From Vicinamibacteria bacterium (GTDB lineage Bacteria > Acidobacteriota > Vicinamibacteria > Fen-336), in contig JAMQGV010000048.1 in NCBI GenBank assembly GCA_025994075.1, positions 188,001 through 252,000 on the forward strand: a stretch of DNA of 64,000 nt, read 5' to 3'. Each line of letters begins with the position of its first letter. Within the stretch, counting starts at the first letter, position 1. Below, piece by piece: positions 16,602 to 24,487 of the stretch. The translations under genes and the position numbers were made by a program. Under the pieces are notes generated by a model. The model was given only the letters and a program-made list of their open reading frames with translations, was not told where the DNA came from and made no database searches.

Positions 16602-18977
16602 GTGCCCTCCCCCGTCCCCGCCACCCGCGCCACCCGCGTCGCCGAGTTCTTCGGCCTGGTGTCGTTCGCGCTGGCGCTGATGCTGCTGATCAGCCTCGCG
16701 ACCTACGATCCCCGCGACCCCGCCTTCTGGTTCAAGGCCGGCGACCAGGGCGCCGTCGTGCGCAACTTCATCGGCCCGTTCGGCGCGTTCCTGGCCGAGC
16801 TGTTCCTCGGCCAGCTCTTCGGCATCGCGGCGCTGGTGCTGCCGATCGCGCTCACCCTGTTCGGCTGGAAGCTGTTCTGGTGCCGGCCGGTCGAGGCGCC
16901 GTACACGAAGCTCACCGGGGTCGCGCTGCTGGTGCTCTCGCTGACCGCGCTGCTGGCGCTCACCGTCGGCACGATCGTGATGGAGGGCCAGCCCGTGGGC
17001 GCCGGCGGAGCCGCCGGCGAGCTGCTGCGCGAGCTGCTCTCCGCCTCGTTCGGGCGCGCCGGCGCCTACATCGTCGTCTGCACCACGTTGATCGTCGCGG
17101 TGATCCTGGCCACCCAGTTCTCGTTCTCCTCCATGCTGCACGCGATCTGGGCCCGCGTGACCGCGCGGGCGGCTGCGATCGCCACCGCCTGGGCGCACTA
17201 TCGCGAGGCGCGGCGCAAGGAGAAGCTGCGCGCCGAGGTCGTGCGCAAGCACCTGCAGAAGGAGCGCGAGAAGGAAGCCGACACCCTGCCGCGGGTCCGG
17301 CGCGTCGCCCGCGGCGCGGGCGGCGAGGACGGCGACCTGTTCGAGGAGGCCGGGCTCGACCTCGACGCGCCGGAAGAAGAGGCGCCCGCACCGCGCGCTC
17401 CCGAGCAGAAGGCGATCTCGTTCTCGCCCGAGCCGGCGCCCGCGGCCGAGGCCGCGGCCGCTCCCGCGCCCGCTGCGCGCAAGCGCAAGGCGAAGCCGGC
17501 GGCAGTCGACCCGGCGTCTCTGCCCCCCGCCACTCCCGGCGGGTTGCCGCCGACGACCCTGCTCGACGCTCCCAAGCCCGGCGCCGGCCAGGACAAGCAG
17601 CGGCTGTTCGAGCGGGCCCGCGTCCTGCAGGCCAAGAGCGGCGAGTTCGGGGTGATGGGCCAGGTCGCCGAGATCCACCCCGGGCCGGTCGTCACGACCT
17701 ACGAGTTCAAGCCCGACGCGGGCGTCAAGTACTCGAAGATCGTGGGCCTCGCCGACGACCTCGCCCTCGGCCTCGAGGCCGAGTCGATCCGCATCGACCG
17801 CATGAGCGGCAAGAGCTCGGTCGGCATCGAGATCCCGAACGAGGTGCGCGAGACCATCTCGCTGCGCGAGATCCTGGAGTCCGACGCCTTCCGTCGTTCT
17901 CACTCCCCGCTCACGCTCGCGCTCGGAAAGACCGTCAGCGGCGACACCTACGTCACCGACCTGGCGACCATGCCGCACCTGCTGATCGCCGGCGCCACCG
18001 GCACCGGCAAGAGCGTCGGCCTCAACTGCATCATCTCCAGCATCCTGTTCAAGACCTCGCCCGACGAGGTGCGGCTGATCCTGATCGACCCCAAGCGGCT
18101 GGAGCTCGGCGTCTACGAGAACATCCCCCACCTGCTGGCCCCGGTCGTGACCGATCCCAAGATGGCCGCCAACGTGCTCAAGTGGGCCGTCGGCGAGATG
18201 GAGAAGCGGATCCGCCGGCTGGCGGCCCAGGGCGTGCGCAACATCCAGCAGTACAACCAGATCATCCGGGGCCAGGGCGCGACCGCGGACGACGGCGAGG
18301 AGCTCAAGCCGCTCCACTACATCGTGATCGTGATCGACGAACTGGCCGACCTGATGATGGTCAGCTCCAACGAGGTCGAGGAGGCGATCACCCGCCTCGC
18401 CCAGATGGCGCGCGCGGTCGGCATCCACCTGATCCTCGCCACCCAGCGGCCCTCGGTCGACGTGATCACCGGCCTGATCAAGGCCAACTTCCCCTCGCGC
18501 ATCTCGTTCCGCGTCTCGGCCCGGGTCGACTCGCGCACGATCCTCGACTCGATCGGCGCCGAGCAGCTCCTCGGCCGCGGCGACATGCTATTCCTGCCGC
18601 CCGGCTCCGCCCGCCTGCTGCGCGTGCACGGGGCCTACGTGTCCGAGCACGAGATCGCCCGCGTCACCGAGTTCCTGCGCCAGACGGGCGCGCCCGTCTT
18701 CGACGACAGCGTGGGCAAGCCCGAGAAGCCTCAGGAGGCGCTCGAGCCCGACGACCGCGACGAGCTGTTCGACGAGGCGGTGCGCTTCGTCGTCTCGTCC
18801 GGGCAGGCCTCGACCTCGATGCTGCAGCGCCGCTTCCGGATCGGCTTCTCGCGCGCCGGCCGCCTGATCGACATCATGGAGCGCGACGGCATCATCGGCC
18901 CCGCCGACGGCTCCCGGCCCCGCGAGATCCTGGTCCCCGCCGACTACTACACCCAGGTGGACGCCTGGCCGAAGTGA
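16602..18977 (+). CDS. ftsK: DNA translocase FtsK
   Basis: FtsK has 791 residues with a GTG start 1 bp after the RNase J stop. The N-terminal membrane domain has four hydrophobic helices (about 12-32, 60-88, 105-125 and 145-170). It is followed by a basic, then Ala/Pro-rich linker (about 185-320), much shorter than in E. coli. The motor has Walker A GATGTGKS and Walker B VIVIDELADLMM. The C-terminal winged-helix gamma domain is present (FRIGFSRAGRLIDIMERDGII) and in the family reads polar DNA motifs. It pumps chromosome ends at the division septum. It overlaps the amidase gene by GTGA. Confidence 0.96.
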   Translation: MPSPVPATRATRVAEFFGLVSFALALMLLISLATYDPRDPAFWFKAGDQGAVVRNFIGPFGAFLAELFLGQLFGIAALVLPIALTLFGWKLFWCRPVEAPYTKLTGVALLVLSLTALLALTVGTIVMEGQPVGAGGAAGELLRELLSASFGRAGAYIVVCTTLIVAVILATQFSFSSMLHAIWARVTARAAAIATAWAHYREARRKEKLRAEVVRKHLQKEREKEADTLPRVRRVARGAGGEDGDLFEEAGLDLDAPEEEAPAPRAPEQKAISFSPEPAPAAEAAAAPAPAARKRKAKPAAVDPASLPPATPGGLPPTTLLDAPKPGAGQDKQRLFERARVLQAKSGEFGVMGQVAEIHPGPVVTTYEFKPDAGVKYSKIVGLADDLALGLEAESIRIDRMSGKSSVGIEIPNEVRETISLREILESDAFRRSHSPLTLALGKTVSGDTYVTDLATMPHLLIAGATGTGKSVGLNCIISSILFKTSPDEVRLILIDPKRLELGVYENIPHLLAPVVTDPKMAANVLKWAVGEMEKRIRRLAAQGVRNIQQYNQIIRGQGATADDGEELKPLHYIVIVIDELADLMMVSSNEVEEAITRLAQMARAVGIHLILATQRPSVDVITGLIKANFPSRISFRVSARVDSRTILDSIGAEQLLGRGDMLFLPPGSARLLRVHGAYVSEHEIARVTEFLRQTGAPVFDDSVGKPEKPQEALEPDDRDELFDEAVRFVVSSGQASTSMLQRRFRIGFSRAGRLIDIMERDGIIGPADGSRPREILVPADYYTQVDAWPK

Positions 18978-20992
18978 TCGCGGCCACGCCCCGCCCGAGG
19001 CGTTCGGGCCCCTGTCTCGCGCTCGGCCTGCTGCTGGCGGGCGCGCTGCTCTGCGCCCCGGCGGCGGAGGCCGCGGGGCCGGACCGCGCGCTGTTCCTCG
19101 AGGCCCAGCGCGTCTCCGCGTCGCTGCAGAAGTCGACCGCGAAGAAGGCGCGCCGGGCGGAGTGGGAAAAGGCCGTGATGGCCTATCGCAGGATCGTCGC
19201 CCGCTACCCCCGCAGCCCGTACTGCGACGACGCGCTGCTGGCGATCGGCGACCTGTACTCCGGGATGGCGAGCCGCTTCAAGGACCGCCGCTACGCCGCC
19301 GACGCGATCCGCTCCTACCGGATGGTCGTCAGCGAGTATCCGAGCAGCTCCAAGGGCGAGACGGCGCTGTGGAAGGCCTGGGAACTGGCCGTCGATTCCG
19401 GCGACGCGAAGCAGACGGCCACCGTCGGCAAGGCGTACCTCGACACCTACCCCAACGCGCGGCGGGCCCGCCAGGTGCGCGACGCGCTGCGCCGCGAGTC
19501 GCCGGCCCGGCCGGTGCCGACGCCGACCCGGGCGGACCTCGCTCAGGTCTTCAACCTGCGCTCCTGGAGCGGCGACTCCTCGACCCGCGTCGTGATCGAC
19601 CTCGAGCGCGAGGTCGAGTACAAGTACGAGCGGATCCCCGACCCCGACCGGCTGTGGATCGACCTGCTCGGCACCCGCCTGCACCCCAACGTGACCGACC
19701 GCCAGTTCCCGGTCGGCGACGGGCTGCTGGAGCAGGTCCGGGTCGCGCCCAACCGCGAAGGCGTGATCCGGGTCGTGCTGGACTTCGGGGACGTCTCGGA
19801 GCACAACATCTTCTTCCTGCCCGACCCCGCACGGCTGGTGGTCGACGTCCGCGGCAAGTCGCGCAGGGCGATGGCTCAGGCGGCCCCGGCGCCGACGCCG
19901 CCTCCCCCACCCGCGCCGACCCCGGCCGCGGCGGCCACGCCGATTCCGACACCCGTTCCGACACCGATTCCCACGCCGATCCCGACGCCGGCGTCGACTC
20001 CGCCTGTCCCCACGGTGACCCCGGTCCCGCCGCCGGCCCCCACACCCGAGCCCACCCCGATCCCGACTCCCCTGCCGACGCCGGTCGCGACGCCCCGGCC
20101 GATACTCCCGCCCGCGCCGACGCCGAGCCCGCTCGCGACGCCGACGCCGGCGCCGGCGCCGCGCACGGCGGACGCCCAGGTCACGCCCGCGCCGCTGCCG
20201 CCGAAGACCAACCGCTCCGGCGACTACAGCCTCGCCCGCCAGCTCGGCCTCGGCGCGCGGAGGATCGTGATCGACGCCGGCCACGGCGGCCACGACCCCG
20301 GGTCGATCGGCCGCCACGGTCTCCAGGAGAAGGACCTCGTGCTCGACATCGCGCTGAAGCTGGCGCGTCTCGTCGAGACCGAGCTCGGCGCCGAGGTGGT
20401 GCTGACCCGCGACTCCGACGTCTTCATCCCGCTCGAGGAGCGCACCGCGATCGCCAACTCGAAGGGCGCGGACCTGTTCCTCTCGATCCACGCCAACAGC
20501 AGCCGCAGCCCGCGGGCGCGCGGCGTCGAGACCTACTTCCTGAGCTTCGCGAAGGACGCGCATGCGGAAGAGGTCGCGGCCCGCGAGAACGCCATCTCGC
20601 AGGCGACCCTGAAGGACCTCCAGGGCCTCGTCCGCAAGATCACGCTCAACAGCAAGATCGACGAGAGCCGGGACTTCGCGGCCTCGATCCACGAGGCGCT
20701 GGTGGGGGGTCTCAAGCCGGTCAACCCGCTGAGCGCGACGGACCGCGGCGTGCGCACGGCGCCGTTCTACGTGCTGATCGGCGCCAACATGCCGAGCATC
20801 CTGGCCGAGATCGCCTTCCTCTCGCACCCCGAGGAGGAGAAGCAGCTCAAGACCCAGGCTCACCGCGAGCACATCGCCCGCGCGCTGCTCGAGGGCGTGC
20901 GGTCCTACCTGAAGGTCCTGAACCGCGGCGAGGAGCGGTTGACGCGGCGGACGCCGGCTCCTACAGTGAAGAAGAAGGCCGCCCGCAAGTGA
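18974..20992 (+). CDS. N-acetylmuramoyl-L-alanine amidase with TPR-like, AMIN and Amidase_3 domains
   Basis: This 672-residue exported enzyme cleaves the peptide from MurNAc in peptidoglycan. The start is a GTG overlapping the ftsK stop (GTGA). A signal peptide (about 13-33, ending AEAAG) precedes TPR-like helices (about 38-170), an AMIN domain (about 187-296; VVIDLEREVEYKYE, LWIDLLGT) that usually targets septum or cell-wall sites, a Pro/Thr repeat linker (about 300-410) and the Amidase_3 catalytic domain (about 428-650). Zinc/catalytic residues sit in DAGHGGHDPG, LQEKDLVLDI, LFLSIHANS and LAEIAFLSHP. Co-transcription with ftsK fits a role in daughter-cell separation. Confidence 0.93.
   Translation: MIAATPRPRRSGPCLALGLLLAGALLCAPAAEAAGPDRALFLEAQRVSASLQKSTAKKARRAEWEKAVMAYRRIVARYPRSPYCDDALLAIGDLYSGMASRFKDRRYAADAIRSYRMVVSEYPSSSKGETALWKAWELAVDSGDAKQTATVGKAYLDTYPNARRARQVRDALRRESPARPVPTPTRADLAQVFNLRSWSGDSSTRVVIDLEREVEYKYERIPDPDRLWIDLLGTRLHPNVTDRQFPVGDGLLEQVRVAPNREGVIRVVLDFGDVSEHNIFFLPDPARLVVDVRGKSRRAMAQAAPAPTPPPPPAPTPAAAATPIPTPVPTPIPTPIPTPASTPPVPTVTPVPPPAPTPEPTPIPTPLPTPVATPRPILPPAPTPSPLATPTPAPAPRTADAQVTPAPLPPKTNRSGDYSLARQLGLGARRIVIDAGHGGHDPGSIGRHGLQEKDLVLDIALKLARLVETELGAEVVLTRDSDVFIPLEERTAIANSKGADLFLSIHANSSRSPRARGVETYFLSFAKDAHAEEVAARENAISQATLKDLQGLVRKITLNSKIDESRDFAASIHEALVGGLKPVNPLSATDRGVRTAPFYVLIGANMPSILAEIAFLSHPEEEKQLKTQAHREHIARALLEGVRSYLKVLNRGEERLTRRTPAPTVKKKAARK
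19887..20163 (+). repeat. Degenerate TPxPTP-coding repeat in the amidase linker
   Basis: Short tandem coding repeats of ACxCCGxTxCCGACxCC type encode runs such as TPIPTPVPTPIPTP and then a looser Pro/Ala/Thr-rich stretch. It forms a long extended spacer between the AMIN and catalytic domains, and it is a likely place for length variation between strains and for assembly or sequencing error. Confidence 0.8.
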
Positions 20993-21204
20993 ATCCCCCG
21001 CCGCCCGAGATCGTCACCTGGATCAAGGTCGAGAAGCCGGTCTTCGACCTGTTCGGCGTGTTCGTGTCGTCGCTGACCTTCACCAGCCTGCTGGTGCTGT
21101 TCTCGCTGCTCTGCGGCACGGCCTTCGGCCTGCTGCGCATCCGGCGCTTCCACCGCTCCCCGCCGGCCGAAGCGGACCTCCACCTCCATCTAGAGACCCG
21201 CTGA
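20989..21204 (+). CDS. Small single-pass membrane protein
   Basis: This is a 71-residue protein from GTG 20989, which overlaps the amidase stop as GTGA. Residues about 20-47 form one hydrophobic helix (FGVFVSSLTFTSLLVLFSLL). A basic patch follows (RIRRFHRS), predicting a cytoplasmic C-terminus that ends in a His/Leu-rich tail (ADLHLHLETR). I do not recognise the family. Its coupling to ftsK and the amidase suggests a cell-envelope or division setting. Confidence 0.6.
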   Translation: MNPPPPEIVTWIKVEKPVFDLFGVFVSSLTFTSLLVLFSLLCGTAFGLLRIRRFHRSPPAEADLHLHLETR

Positions 21205-21229
21205 ACGACTAGCGCACCGCGTTATTCTC

Positions 21230-21257
21230 TTGACATCCCTGACGCGCCGCGTTAAAT
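21230..21257 (+). promoter_or_regulatory. phaR: Promoter for phaR, with a flanking repeated GC motif
   Basis: A perfect TTGACA (-35, 21230-21235) and TTAAAT (-10, 21252-21257) are 16 bp apart. The -10 ends 8 nt before the GTG start, so the transcript would be leaderless or nearly so. A CGCxCCGCGTTA motif occurs twice, at about 21212-21224 and 21243-21254, about 31 bp apart; the second copy overlaps the -10. That could be an operator, for example for autoregulation by PhaR, but this is an inference. Confidence 0.6.
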
Positions 21258-21265
21258 TTGGGGGC

Positions 21266-21796
21266 GTGAACGGCGAAGTCCGCACCATCCGGCGCTACGG
21301 CAACCGGAAGCTCTACGACACCGTCGCACGGCGCTACGTCACGCTCGACGATCTCGGCTCCCTGGCCGCGAGCGGAGCCGAGATCCAGGTCGTCGACCAG
21401 CGCACGGGCGACGACCTGACCAGCGTCACCCTCGCCCAGGTCCTGCTCGAGGGCCTCAAGCAGCGGGCGGCCTCGATCCCCCGCCCCCTGCTCGTGCGCC
21501 TGGTTCGCCTGAGCTACGGCGACAACGCCCTCCACGACTGGAGCCCGCAGCACGCCGCCGAGCGCGCCCGCCACGAGGCCGAGCGCATCGCCTCGGAGCT
21601 GATCGCGCGCGGCCGGCTGTCGATCGAGGAGGCGCTGGCGCTGCGCCAGGAGATCACCGGCACCCTGCACAACCTGCTCGGAGATGCCCAGCGCGGGCTC
21701 GAGTCCCGCCTCCAGGGCTTGTTCAAGGCACCGGAGCGGCGCGAGCCGCCCCCCGCCCCCAAGGCTCGCACGCCGCGGGGCCGCAAGAAGGAGTAG
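21266..21796 (+). CDS. phaR: PHA/PHB synthesis regulator PhaR family
   Basis: This protein has 176 residues from GTG 21266. An upstream TTG lies inside the -35 box and is rejected. The N-terminal DNA-binding domain is textbook PhaR: RTIRRYGNRKLYDT, RYVTLDDL and VVDQRTGDDLTSVTLAQVLLE (about 6-65). Helical C-terminal half, then a Pro/basic tail. PhaR proteins bind both granule polymer and phasin promoters and repress phasin genes when no granules exist. The next gene, 5 bp downstream, is a phasin-like gene, which supports the call. No PHA synthase lies in the window. Confidence 0.88.
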   Translation: MNGEVRTIRRYGNRKLYDTVARRYVTLDDLGSLAASGAEIQVVDQRTGDDLTSVTLAQVLLEGLKQRAASIPRPLLVRLVRLSYGDNALHDWSPQHAAERARHEAERIASELIARGRLSIEEALALRQEITGTLHNLLGDAQRGLESRLQGLFKAPERREPPPAPKARTPRGRKKE

Positions 21797-21801
21797 TCGA
21801 G

Positions 21802-22227
21802 ATGGCCGCCAAGAAGACCCCGCGCCCCGCGCGCGCCAAGAAGTCCGCCGCCCCCCAGGGCGCCTTGCAGAACGCCTGGGCCCAGACCCTGGCCGCGATC
21901 CACAACGCCCAGGCCGAGGCCGAGAAGCAGATCCACCTGTTGCTCAAGAAGAACAAGCTGGACGCCAAGGACGCCGCCGGCGTCGTCGCCCACCTGCGGA
22001 CCCGGCTCGACAAGGAGCGCAAGGCCGCGTTGAAGCAGCTCGAGTCGCAGGCCGGCAAGCTCCAGCACCGCCTCGACAAGGAGCGCAAGGCGGTCTCGAA
22101 GCTGGTCGACGACGCCGTGCGCAACGCGCTCGCCGCCGTCAACATCCCGAGCCGCGAGGAGGTGGTCACCCTCTCGCGCAAGGTCGACGAACTCTCCCGC
22201 AAGATCGACGGGATGAAGCGCCGCTGA
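21802..22227 (+). CDS. Phasin / PHA-granule-associated protein
   Basis: This protein has 141 residues from ATG 21802, preceded by GGAG. It is almost wholly helical, with a basic Ala/Lys-rich N-terminus (PARAKKSAAPQ), repeated LDKERKA segments at about 70-100 and a C-terminal heptad NIPSREEVVTLSRKVDELSR typical of PhaF/PhaI-type phasins. Such proteins coat polymer granules and can oligomerise through the C-terminal coil. It is co-transcribed with phaR. A related motif ends the small protein at 27743-28078. Confidence 0.8.
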   Translation: MAAKKTPRPARAKKSAAPQGALQNAWAQTLAAIHNAQAEAEKQIHLLLKKNKLDAKDAAGVVAHLRTRLDKERKAALKQLESQAGKLQHRLDKERKAVSKLVDDAVRNALAAVNIPSREEVVTLSRKVDELSRKIDGMKRR

Positions 22228-22251
22228 CTTCCTCGTCCTGACGCGCGGCGC

Positions 22252-22260
22252 TGATACACT
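22252..22260 (+). promoter_or_regulatory. Candidate extended -10 upstream of the patatin-like gene
   Basis: TGATACACT reads as TG-n-TACACT, 57 nt upstream of the TTG start at 22318. The leader contains a good GGGAGG ribosome-binding site. Confidence 0.35.
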
Positions 22261-22317
22261 TCGGGTGGTCGTGGAGCATTCCGCGGCCACCCCCGGTTCC
22301 CTCCCCAGGGAGGTCCC

Positions 22318-23517
22318 TTGGCCCCTGCCGCCGCCGCTCCCCGCCCTCTTCGCAAGCGCCTGCGCCGCAAGCGCAAGGTCGCTCTGGTCTGCGCCGGCGG
22401 TGGCATCACCGGCGCCGTCTACGAGATCGGCTGCCTGCGCGCGCTCGAGGACCTGCTCGACCGCAGCATGCTCGACCTCGACCTCTACGTCGGGATCAGC
22501 GGCGGCGCGTTCGTCGCCTCGCTGCTCGCCAACGGCCTCTCGCCCCGCCAGCTCTACGACGAGGTCGCCGCCCGCAGCCGGACTCCCTTCGGCGTCGCGG
22601 AAGCGCCGCTCTTCAAGCTGGGGCTGGGCGAGTATCTGAAGCGGACGTCGCGCGCGCCGCGGGTGATCGCGGACGCGGTGCTGGCGGCCCTTTCCCGGGA
22701 AGGACGCAGCGCAGCGGACGCGTTCTTCACGCTGTTCCAGTTGCTGCCCCCCGGCCTGCTCGACAACTCGGGGGTGCAGGAATACCTCGCCCGCCTGTTC
22801 CGCGACCACGGCCGCACCGACCACTTCCGCGACCTGCACCGCGAGTTGATCGTCGTCGCCGTCGACCTCGACACCGGCGACGCGGTGCCGTTCGGCGAGA
22901 AGGGCTGGCGCGACGTCTCGATCTCGAAGGCCGTGCAGGCCTCCACCGCGCTGCCCGGCCTGTACCGCCCGATCCGGATCGGCGGCCGGGACTACGTCGA
23001 CGGCGGGGTCAAGAAGACCGCGCACATCAACCTCGCGATCCAGCGCGGCGCCGACCTGGTGATCTGCCTCAACCCGATCGTGCCGATCCTCAACAACGTG
23101 TCCGACGGCCCGCTGCGCGGCCACCTGTCGAACCGGGGTCCGACCTGGGTGCTCGACCAGGTGCTGCGCATCGCCCTGCACGGGCGCATGCAGTACGGCC
23201 TCGAGCGCTACGAGGCCGAGCACCCCGAGGTCGACATCCTGATCATGCAGCCGACGCGGGACGACATGCGGATGTTCCGCTACAACATCATGCGCTACAG
23301 CGCCCGCCACATCGTGGCCCAGCACGGGTACCGCTCGGCCAAGCGGCAGTTCGCCGAGCGCGAGGCCGACTACCGAGCGATGCTGAAGCGCCACGGTATC
23401 CGCGTCGGCGACCCGAACGCGCTGCCCGACGTGCCGGACCCGATCCCGTGGCGCTCGTCGATGGCCCGCCACCTCGGCGTCTCGCTCGACCAGCTCGCCC
23501 ACAAGCTCGCCCGCTGA
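22318..23517 (+). CDS. Patatin-like phospholipase / lipid acyl hydrolase
   Basis: This protein has 399 residues. The TTG start at 22318 is chosen because GGGAGG sits about 4 nt upstream. It begins with a very basic stretch (LRKRLRRKRK) and then the patatin fold: oxyanion CAGGGITGAVYEIG, nucleophile elbow GISGG and catalytic Asp in DGGV (near 230). This Ser-Asp dyad family hydrolyses lipid esters, and some members depolymerise intracellular PHB. The neighbouring phaR and phasin make a granule-linked role plausible but unproven. There is no signal peptide. The tail VSLDQLAHKLAR is helical. Confidence 0.85.
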   Translation: MAPAAAAPRPLRKRLRRKRKVALVCAGGGITGAVYEIGCLRALEDLLDRSMLDLDLYVGISGGAFVASLLANGLSPRQLYDEVAARSRTPFGVAEAPLFKLGLGEYLKRTSRAPRVIADAVLAALSREGRSAADAFFTLFQLLPPGLLDNSGVQEYLARLFRDHGRTDHFRDLHRELIVVAVDLDTGDAVPFGEKGWRDVSISKAVQASTALPGLYRPIRIGGRDYVDGGVKKTAHINLAIQRGADLVICLNPIVPILNNVSDGPLRGHLSNRGPTWVLDQVLRIALHGRMQYGLERYEAEHPEVDILIMQPTRDDMRMFRYNIMRYSARHIVAQHGYRSAKRQFAEREADYRAMLKRHGIRVGDPNALPDVPDPIPWRSSMARHLGVSLDQLAHKLAR

Positions 23518-23551
23518 TCCAGGCTCGCGGGACGCGGGCCACGGCCATGGC

Positions 23552-23557
23552 TATAGT
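23552..23557 (+). promoter_or_regulatory. Candidate -10 for the ABC exporter pair
   Basis: TATAGT ends 6 nt before the ATG at 23564. This leaves no room for a Shine-Dalgarno site in the transcript and suggests a leaderless mRNA. No clear -35. Confidence 0.45.
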
Positions 23558-23563
23558 CGGGGG

Positions 23564-24487
23564 ATGGCTTCTCCTGCCGTGGTCGCCCGTTCGCTGGTCA
23601 AGGACTTCGGCCGCGTGCGTGCCGTCGACAGCCTCGGGTTCTCCGTGGCGCGCGGCGAGATCTTCGCCCTGCTCGGCGCCAACGGCGCTGGGAAGACGAC
23701 GACGCTGCGCATGCTGCTCGGCCTCGTGCGCCCCGACAGCGGCACCCTCGACCTCGACCTGCACGGCGACGGCCGCCCGACCTCACCCGCCGACGTGGGC
23801 TACCTGCCCGAGGAGCGCGGCCTGTTCCGCGAGGCCCCTGTCGGACGCACCATCGCGTACTTCGGCGTGCTGCGCGGCCTGCCGCGTCCCCAGGCGGAAG
23901 CCGAAGCCGCCGCCTGGATGGCGCGTCTCGGACTCGAGCAGCGAGCCCACGAGAAGCCTGACGCGCTGTCCAAGGGCAACCAGCAGAAGGTGCAACTGGC
24001 GGCGGCGCTCGTTCACCGGCCGCGACTCGCGGTGCTCGATGAACCGTTCTCCGGGCTCGACCCGGTGAACCAGGAGCTCCTGCTCGACATCCTGCGCGAG
24101 TTGCGCGACTGCGGCACGACGGTCCTGCTGAGCGCCCACCAGATGCAGCTCGTGGAGCGGATCGCCGATCACCTGCTGATCGTCGAGTCCGGGCGCGAAG
24201 TGCTCGCCGGCACCCTCGACGAGGTCCGGCGCGCGGCCGGCCGCGGCACCCGGCTCCGCGTCCGCATGCGGCCGCCGCTGCCGGTCGAGGCCCTGAGGCG
24301 CCTCGCCGGCGTCGAACGGGTCGAGGCCGGCGAAGAAGGCGTCGCCGACCTGCTGCTCGGCAACGGCACCGAACTCGGCGCCGTGCTCGGCGAGGTGGCC
24401 CGGCTCGGGCCGGTCCTCGGCGTGCACTCCGAAGACGCGGCATTGCACGACATCTACCTGCGCGCCGTCAGCGAGGCGCGCGCGTGA
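23564..24487 (+). CDS. ABC transporter ATP-binding protein (NatA/ABC-2 exporter type)
   Basis: This protein has 307 residues. Walker A GANGAGKTT (about 43), the Q-loop replaced by EERGLF (PEERGLFRE), signature LSKGNQQK, Walker B LAVLDEPFSGLD and the switch histidine SAHQM are all present. LSKGNQQK and the extra C-terminal 90 residues match the NatA/YhaQ branch of ABC-2 exporters. The stop overlaps the permease start (GTGA). Substrate unknown; relatives export Na+, drugs or lipids. Confidence 0.93.
   Translation: MASPAVVARSLVKDFGRVRAVDSLGFSVARGEIFALLGANGAGKTTTLRMLLGLVRPDSGTLDLDLHGDGRPTSPADVGYLPEERGLFREAPVGRTIAYFGVLRGLPRPQAEAEAAAWMARLGLEQRAHEKPDALSKGNQQKVQLAAALVHRPRLAVLDEPFSGLDPVNQELLLDILRELRDCGTTVLLSAHQMQLVERIADHLLIVESGREVLAGTLDEVRRAAGRGTRLRVRMRPPLPVEALRRLAGVERVEAGEEGVADLLLGNGTELGAVLGEVARLGPVLGVHSEDAALHDIYLRAVSEARA

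Noticed and set aside
19887..20163. CRISPR-like or intergenic tandem repeats
   Set aside because: The repeats are short, irregular and in frame within the amidase gene, encoding a Pro/Thr linker.
16880..20992. A 1370-codon open frame on the plus strand spanning ftsK and the amidase
   Set aside because: Its first part is a shifted-frame shadow of ftsK without domain signal; only the part from GTG 18974 is the real amidase gene.
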